From contig NZ_FONQ01000002.1 of NCBI RefSeq assembly GCF_900112975.1, forward strand, positions 428,696 through 492,695: 64,000 bases of DNA. Reading direction: 5' to 3'. Below the pieces are notes generated by a model. It saw only the letters and a list, made by a program, of their open reading frames with translations, was not told the origin of the DNA and searched no databases. The stretch is from Flavobacterium xueshanense. GTDB lineage: Bacteria; Bacteroidota; Bacteroidia; Flavobacteriales; Flavobacteriaceae. This document shows positions 60,206 to 64,000 of the stretch, piece by piece; the first letter of the stretch is position 1; each line of letters opens with the position of its first letter. The position numbers and the translations under genes were made by a program.

Positions 60206-60342
60206 AAAGCCCCTAACCCTTGAAGGGGAATAGAAGCAGAGATACAAAATAAATTTTCGCAGGAAAAAAAACAGGCTAGAAAAAAATTATTATTTTTTTC
60301 TAGCCTGTTTTTTTAATTCCCCCTTCGGGGATTAGGGGGCTT
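60206..60342. repeat. inverted pair of CCCCTAACCC..GAAGGGG repeats around a terminator
   Basis: AAGCCCCTAACCCTTGAAGG at 60206 and its inverted copy CCCCCTTCGGGGATTAGGGGG to 60340 flank an A/T-stem terminator (60263-60314). This GC-rich word pair is a common Bacteroidota intergenic repeat. The right copy touches the sod stop codon. Confidence 0.6.
60263..60314. terminator. long A/T-flanked terminator
   Basis: AAAAAAAACAGGCTAGAAAA pairs with TTTTCTAGCCTGTTTTTTTT, between the convergent PurF-like and sod genes. Confidence 0.85.
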
Positions 60343-60949
60343 ATTTCTCTAAAGCGAATCTTCTGGCTACCTCTGTCCAGTTAATTACATTGAAAAAAGC
60401 TTCGATATAATCGGGTCTTCTGTTTTGATAATGCAAATAGTAAGCATGTTCCCAAACATCCATTCCTAAAATTGGAGTTCCGCCACAACCTACACCAGGC
60501 ATTAATGGATTGTCTTGATTTGGAGTACCGCAAACAGCTACTTTTCCACCTTTATGAACACAAAGCCAAGCCCATCCAGAACCAAATTGAGTTGCTCCAG
60601 CTTTGCTGAACGATGCTTTAAATTCTTCAAAAGTTCCAAAAGCAGCTTCAATCGCAGCCAATAAATCTCCAGTTGGAAGTCCGCCACCGTTTGGTGTCAT
60701 TACAGTCCAGAACAAATTATGATTGTAAAAACCACCGCCATTGTTACGAACTGGCATGTTTTTCATATCAAGATTAATCAAAATATTTTCAATCGTCTTA
60801 CCTTCCATATCCGTCCCTGCAATTGCTGCATTGAGATTGGTAGTATAAGCATTGTGATGTTTCGTGTGATGAATTTCCATCGTGCGCGCATCAATATAAG
60901 GTTCTAATGCGTCGTACGCATAAGGTAATTGTGGTAATTCAAAAGCCAT
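60341..60949 (-). CDS. superoxide dismutase, Fe/Mn family
   Basis: This enzyme disproportionates superoxide. Metal ligands are His27 ([12 protein letters not shown]), a His in [23 protein letters not shown], and the Asp and His in [31 protein letters not shown] is typical. At 202 residues it is a dimeric Fe/Mn type. The metal cannot be told by eye. No signal peptide, so it is cytoplasmic. A TAAATTTG promoter box lies 38 bases upstream of the start. Confidence 0.97.
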   Translation of the reverse strand: MAFELPQLPYAYDALEPYIDARTMEIHHTKHHNAYTTNLNAAIAGTDMEGKTIENILINLDMKNMPVRNNGGGFYNHNLFWTVMTPNGGGLPTGDLLAAIEAAFGTFEEFKASFSKAGATQFGSGWAWLCVHKGGKVAVCGTPNQDNPLMPGVGCGGTPILGMDVWEHAYYLHYQNRRPDYIEAFFNVINWTEVARRFALEK

Positions 60950-61325
60950 AATATGATTATTTAAATGATTTATAAATATATTTATTCAAATTTAAACATT
61001 AAACTTTGGAAACGGAAATTCTATTTCGTTATAATTTCATTAAATTAATTGATAATGTGTTCTTTGAGATTGCAACAGTCTTGTTTTCAGGTGTTATTTC
61101 CTGCTTTCTGCAGCAAATGAAATTCATTGAACACCAATTAAAATAAAAGTATAGTGAAGTAATCTTTTATCCGTTGCAAAGGTTATTAAAAGGGTTGTGA
61201 TCGCAAATTACGTTCCTTAATTCGTTTCATAGTAAAAGTTAGATTCAGTAATCAGGTTTAAAAAAGGTAATGTTTTTTAAATTGCCGTATTCTTTAAATA
61301 TAACTAAAGAAACAAAATTACCTAA
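60950..61325. other. intergenic region between sod and comF
   Basis: It holds the sod promoter and a short degenerate relative of the structured repeat's 5' half (AGGTGTTATTTCCTGCTTTC and on, 61089-61111) lacking its partner. A TTTAAAAAA/TTTTTTAAA stem at about 61257-61281 may end comF. Nothing else is recognised. Confidence 0.4.
60987..60994 (-). promoter_or_regulatory. sod -7 box TAAATTTG
   Basis: TAAATTTG on the minus strand, 37 bases before the start. Confidence 0.5.
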
Positions 61326-62009
61326 TTATGATTGTGCCATCGCCATACAAACAATACTGATTTTTGCGCCGGGAATTTTCAATAAAGCTCTGGAACAAGC
61401 TTCCAGTGTTGCGCCTGTTGTGATAACATCGTCAATTAAAAGGAAATGTTTGTTGTGGTCTTTTCCAGTAAAAGAAACATCAAAAATGGTTTCGATTCCT
61501 TCTGTTCTTCCTAATAAGTTTTTCTTGGATTGCGTTTTTGAATACACATTCCGAATTAAAAGTGAATCATTATAATCGATATTTAAACTAGAAGAAAGTG
61601 CTGTTCCAAAAGCAGTTACCTGATTGTATCCTCTTTCTTTTAACTTTTTTCGGTGTAATGGAACAGGAATAATTTCATCAACAGATTGTAATAACTCAAT
61701 GTTCTTTAAATCTTCGGAGTACCATTCGCCAAGAATTGTCCCTATTTCCTCGTGTCCTTTATACTTTAAATTATGGATAAGTTCTTGGACAATTCCCTTT
61801 TTATGAAAATAAAATAATGCTGAAGCATGCACTACAGGAATACGCCCATAAAACTTTTTGAAAGCATCATTCTCTGGATTCAAATGATGATTCGTCAGTG
61901 GAATGTCGTGTCTGCAAACCGTACAAATAACATTTTCATTGGATAATAAAAAGGAGCTGCAACCGGAACAGACTTTTGGAAAAAAGAGATTTATAATGCT
62001 TTCAAACAT
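61326..62009 (-). CDS. ComF family protein (double zinc ribbon + phosphoribosyltransferase)
   Basis: An N-terminal Cys pair region (KVCSGCSSFLL, VICTVCRHDIP) forms a zinc ribbon, followed by a phosphoribosyltransferase-like domain with HNLKYKGHEEIGTILG and the PRPP-loop HFLLIDDVITTGATLEACS. ComF aids DNA uptake in naturally competent bacteria, while the domain itself is of uncertain enzymatic role. It is 227 residues. The gene is monocistronic, convergent with none. Confidence 0.93.
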   Translation of the reverse strand: MFESIINLFFPKVCSGCSSFLLSNENVICTVCRHDIPLTNHHLNPENDAFKKFYGRIPVVHASALFYFHKKGIVQELIHNLKYKGHEEIGTILGEWYSEDLKNIELLQSVDEIIPVPLHRKKLKERGYNQVTAFGTALSSSLNIDYNDSLLIRNVYSKTQSKKNLLGRTEGIETIFDVSFTGKDHNKHFLLIDDVITTGATLEACSRALLKIPGAKISIVCMAMAQS

Positions 62010-62091
62010 GTAATCAGGGATTTATTTATAAAAATAGACAAATCAATGCTTCAATCTTTAACAATTTTCTTTTTTTTAAGTTCACTTTTTA

Positions 62092-62099
62092 TATTTTTG
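62092..62099 (+). promoter_or_regulatory. glyS -7 box TATTTTTG
   Basis: TATTTTTG lies 7 bases before the ATG at 62107, so the leader is very short. Confidence 0.5.
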
Positions 62100-62106
62100 C
62101 ATCATT

Positions 62107-63648
62107 ATGGCAAAACAAGAAGATTTATTTAAGAATGTAATTTCGCACGCAAAAGAATATGGATTTATTTTTCCGTCAAGCGAAATATACGATGGTTTAA
62201 GTGCGGTCTATGATTATGCACAAAACGGAGTAGAATTAAAAAAGAACATACGCGAATATTGGTGGAAAGCAATGGTTCAAATGAACGATAACATTGTAGG
62301 ACTTGACGCGGCAATATTGATGCACCCAACCACATGGAAAGCGTCAGGTCACGTAGATGCTTTCAACGATCCATTGATTGATAACAAAGATTCAAAAAGA
62401 AGATATAGAGCCGATGTTTTGATTGAAGATTATGCCGAAAAGCTAAATCAGAAAGCAATCAAAGAAATCGAAAAAGCACGCGCTCGTTTTGGAGATGCTT
62501 TCAACGAACAGGAATTTGTTACGACAAATGCCCGTGTGATGGAGTACAAAGCCAAAGAAAGAGAAATTCTGGAAAGAATGGCGCGTTCTTTAGGAAACGA
62601 AGATTTGGAAGATGTAAAAGCATTAATTGAAGAATTAGAAATTGCTTGTCCGGAATCAGGTTCTAGAAATTGGACCGAAGTGCGTCAATTCAACTTGATG
62701 TTTGGAACAAAACTTGGAGCTTCAGCCGATTCAGCAATGGATTTGTATTTGCGTCCCGAAACGGCTCAGGGTATTTTTGTGAACTTCCTGAATGTTCAAA
62801 AATCAGGTCGAATGAAAGTTCCTTTTGGAATTGCACAAACGGGTAAAGCGTTTAGAAATGAAATCGTTGCCAGACAATTTATTTTCCGTATGCGCGAGTT
62901 TGAACAAATGGAAATGCAATTTTTTGTGCGTCCAGGCGATGAAATGAAATGGTACGAACATTGGAAAGCGGCGAGACTTAATTGGCATTTGTCACTTGGT
63001 TTAGGAAAAGAAAATTACCGTTTTCACGATCACGAAAAATTGGCGCATTATGCGAATGCAGCTGCTGATATTGAATTTAATTTCCCTTTTGGATTCAAAG
63101 AATTGGAAGGAATTCACTCTCGTACCGATTTCGATTTAAAAGCGCACGAACAGTTTTCTGGCAGAAAATTACAATATTTTGATGCTGAATTAAATCAGAA
63201 TTACGTTCCTTATGTAGTGGAAACTTCAGTAGGATTAGACAGGATGTTCTTGGCAGTTTTCGCAACTTCATTAAAAGAAGAAACGCTAGAAGATGGCTCC
63301 ACAAGAACTGTTTTGAAATTACCTTCGGTTCTGGCTCCAACTAAAGCGGCAATTTTGCCATTGGTTAAAAAAGACGGATTGCCAGAAATCGCGCATAAAA
63401 TCATTGACGATTTACGTTGGGATTTTAATGTGGCATATGATGAAAAAGATGCCGTAGGAAGACGTTACAGAAGACAAGATGCTCTTGGAACACCGTTTTG
63501 TATCACAGTAGATCATCAAACAATAGAAGATCAAACGGTAACGATTCGTCATAGAGATACAATGAAACAAGATCGTGTGGCTATTGCAGACTTGAAATCA
63601 ATTATCGAAAATGAAGTTTCAATGAAAAACTGGTTGATGAAAATGTAA
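62107..63648 (+). CDS. glyS: glycine--tRNA ligase (dimeric type)
   Basis: This class II synthetase charges tRNA-Gly. At 513 residues it is the alpha2, archaeal/eukaryote-like form, with AKEYGFIFPSSEIYDGLSAV at the start, motif 2 in GIAQTGKAFRNEIVARQFIF and EFEQMEMQFFV, and motif 3 around VVETSVGLDRMFLAVF. The anticodon-binding domain follows, with DAVGRRYRRQDALGTPFCIT. An IS3-type element begins 15 bases after the stop. The -7 box is close to the ATG. Confidence 0.97.
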   Translation: MAKQEDLFKNVISHAKEYGFIFPSSEIYDGLSAVYDYAQNGVELKKNIREYWWKAMVQMNDNIVGLDAAILMHPTTWKASGHVDAFNDPLIDNKDSKRRYRADVLIEDYAEKLNQKAIKEIEKARARFGDAFNEQEFVTTNARVMEYKAKEREILERMARSLGNEDLEDVKALIEELEIACPESGSRNWTEVRQFNLMFGTKLGASADSAMDLYLRPETAQGIFVNFLNVQKSGRMKVPFGIAQTGKAFRNEIVARQFIFRMREFEQMEMQFFVRPGDEMKWYEHWKAARLNWHLSLGLGKENYRFHDHEKLAHYANAAADIEFNFPFGFKELEGIHSRTDFDLKAHEQFSGRKLQYFDAELNQNYVPYVVETSVGLDRMFLAVFATSLKEETLEDGSTRTVLKLPSVLAPTKAAILPLVKKDGLPEIAHKIIDDLRWDFNVAYDEKDAVGRRYRRQDALGTPFCITVDHQTIEDQTVTIRHRDTMKQDRVAIADLKSIIENEVSMKNWLMKM

Positions 63649-63662
63649 TTAGTTGTGGATAA

Positions 63663-64000
63663 TGTCTAGTCCTGAAAAAAGTTGACACGAATTAGATTTT
63701 AAAATTACACTAATTATTAACCTCGGAAGTAAAAACTTTCGAGGTTTTTTTCTTCCATTTTTTTGATTTGATTACTTGTTGTAAATGCGTCTGATTTGGC
63801 GTTAACATTTGACAACTTAAGTGAGGCCTATTTTGGTTATAAATATCAATAGATTCCCTTATTGCTTTTAATGCCTGTACATGATTTATAAATCCATCTA
63901 TTAGTAAAAATTCATATTTTAAAATACCATTTATTCTCTCTGCTATTGCATTTTCGTAAGGATCACCATTTTCAGTCATACTAATTTTGATGTTGTTTTC
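63663..64000 (-). mobile_element. IS3-family insertion sequence, right end, cut by the window edge
   Basis: The terminal sequence TGTCTAGTCCTGAAAAAAGT and on to TGACAC begins at 63663 and looks like an IS3/IS150-type end (TG...CA element). Inside lies the 3' part of a transposase frame. The other end and the target duplication lie outside the window. Confidence 0.8.
63710..64000 (-). CDS. IS3-family transposase (rve integrase core), C-terminal part
   Basis: The frame is open to the window edge (ENNIKIS before SMTENGDPYENA), so the start lies outside. Visible features are NAIAERINGILKYEFL, which provides the last Glu of the DDE triad, and SIDIYNQNRPHLSCQMLTPN, the typical IS3 C-terminus. Probably the OrfB/OrfAB product. 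It faces glyS convergently. Whether it is intact cannot be seen. Confidence 0.85.
   Translation of the reverse strand, partial: ENNIKISMTENGDPYENAIAERINGILKYEFLLIDGFINHVQALKAIRESIDIYNQNRPHLSCQMLTPNQTHLQQVIKSKKWKKKTSKVFTSEVNN

Noticed and set aside
1..64000. tRNA, rRNA, CRISPR array, toxin-antitoxin or defence islands
   Set aside because: I looked for cloverleaf-like, repeat-spacer and typical defence-gene patterns by eye and saw none. A tRNAscan/CRISPR search would be decisive.

Overview
The window is a chromosomal segment of a member of the Bacteroidota, almost certainly a Flavobacterium or close relative. It is AT-rich. Promoters follow the Bacteroidota pattern TTG-N(16-23)-TAnnTTTG rather than sigma70 boxes. 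It also carries lineage-typical genes: a BatE-like protein, an IPExxxVDY protein, a THC0290_0291 protein, a PorZ-like protein with a type IX secretion C-terminal domain, an Oar-like TonB receptor and a eukaryote-like IleRS. I see no rRNA, tRNA, CRISPR array, prophage or large island. The only clear mobile element is an IS3-family insertion sequence cut by the right edge.

Layout: 1-5 kb holds the end of a bat locus, cvpA, pheS, two conserved unknown proteins, a tandem small-membrane-protein pair (one copy broken) and gpsA. 5-8 kb is an iron alcohol dehydrogenase and a DJ-1/PfpI protein divergent from a LysR regulator. 8-12 kb is the yicC-gmk-nadD operon, then an EamA exporter coupled to an ArsC/Spx-like protein. 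12-20 kb has a DinB-fold protein, a DUF3298 lipoprotein, a Cys/Met-metabolism PLP enzyme, gdhA, the PorZ-like gene and recO. 20-27 kb has a broken HTH regulator, a secreted esterase, ileS, a DksA-like gene and lspA. 27-33 kb has folate, repair (uvrC) and patatin genes. 33-38 kb is an aromatic amino acid catabolism zone (hmgA, hppD, a tryptophan-dioxygenase-family gene). 38-46 kb has an M23 peptidase, pgi, an Oar-like receptor, an RlpA protein and a CYTH protein. 46-54 kb has a multi-pass 'recombinase' family protein, Pol IV, a PAS protein, a BI-1 protein, pyruvate kinase and rnc. 54-64 kb has fabF/acpP, purN-rnhA, a PfkB kinase, a PurF-like enzyme, superoxide dismutase, comF and glyS, then the IS.

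Most of the window is housekeeping. The points most worth a second look are these. A structured, compensatorily varying interspersed repeat occurs three times just downstream of stop codons (2902, 12498, 34493). The IleRS carries the swapped GxHH form of the HIGH motif. Two small genes are killed by single C-to-T-type nonsense changes while the rest of each reading frame stays clean. An M23 peptidase has Cys in place of a zinc-ligand His. Two intergenic regions (about 5081-5227 and 35956-36081) look like small RNA genes with promoter and terminator but no protein. Many gene starts here are best chosen from the position of the TAnnTTTG box, and this is stated per gene.
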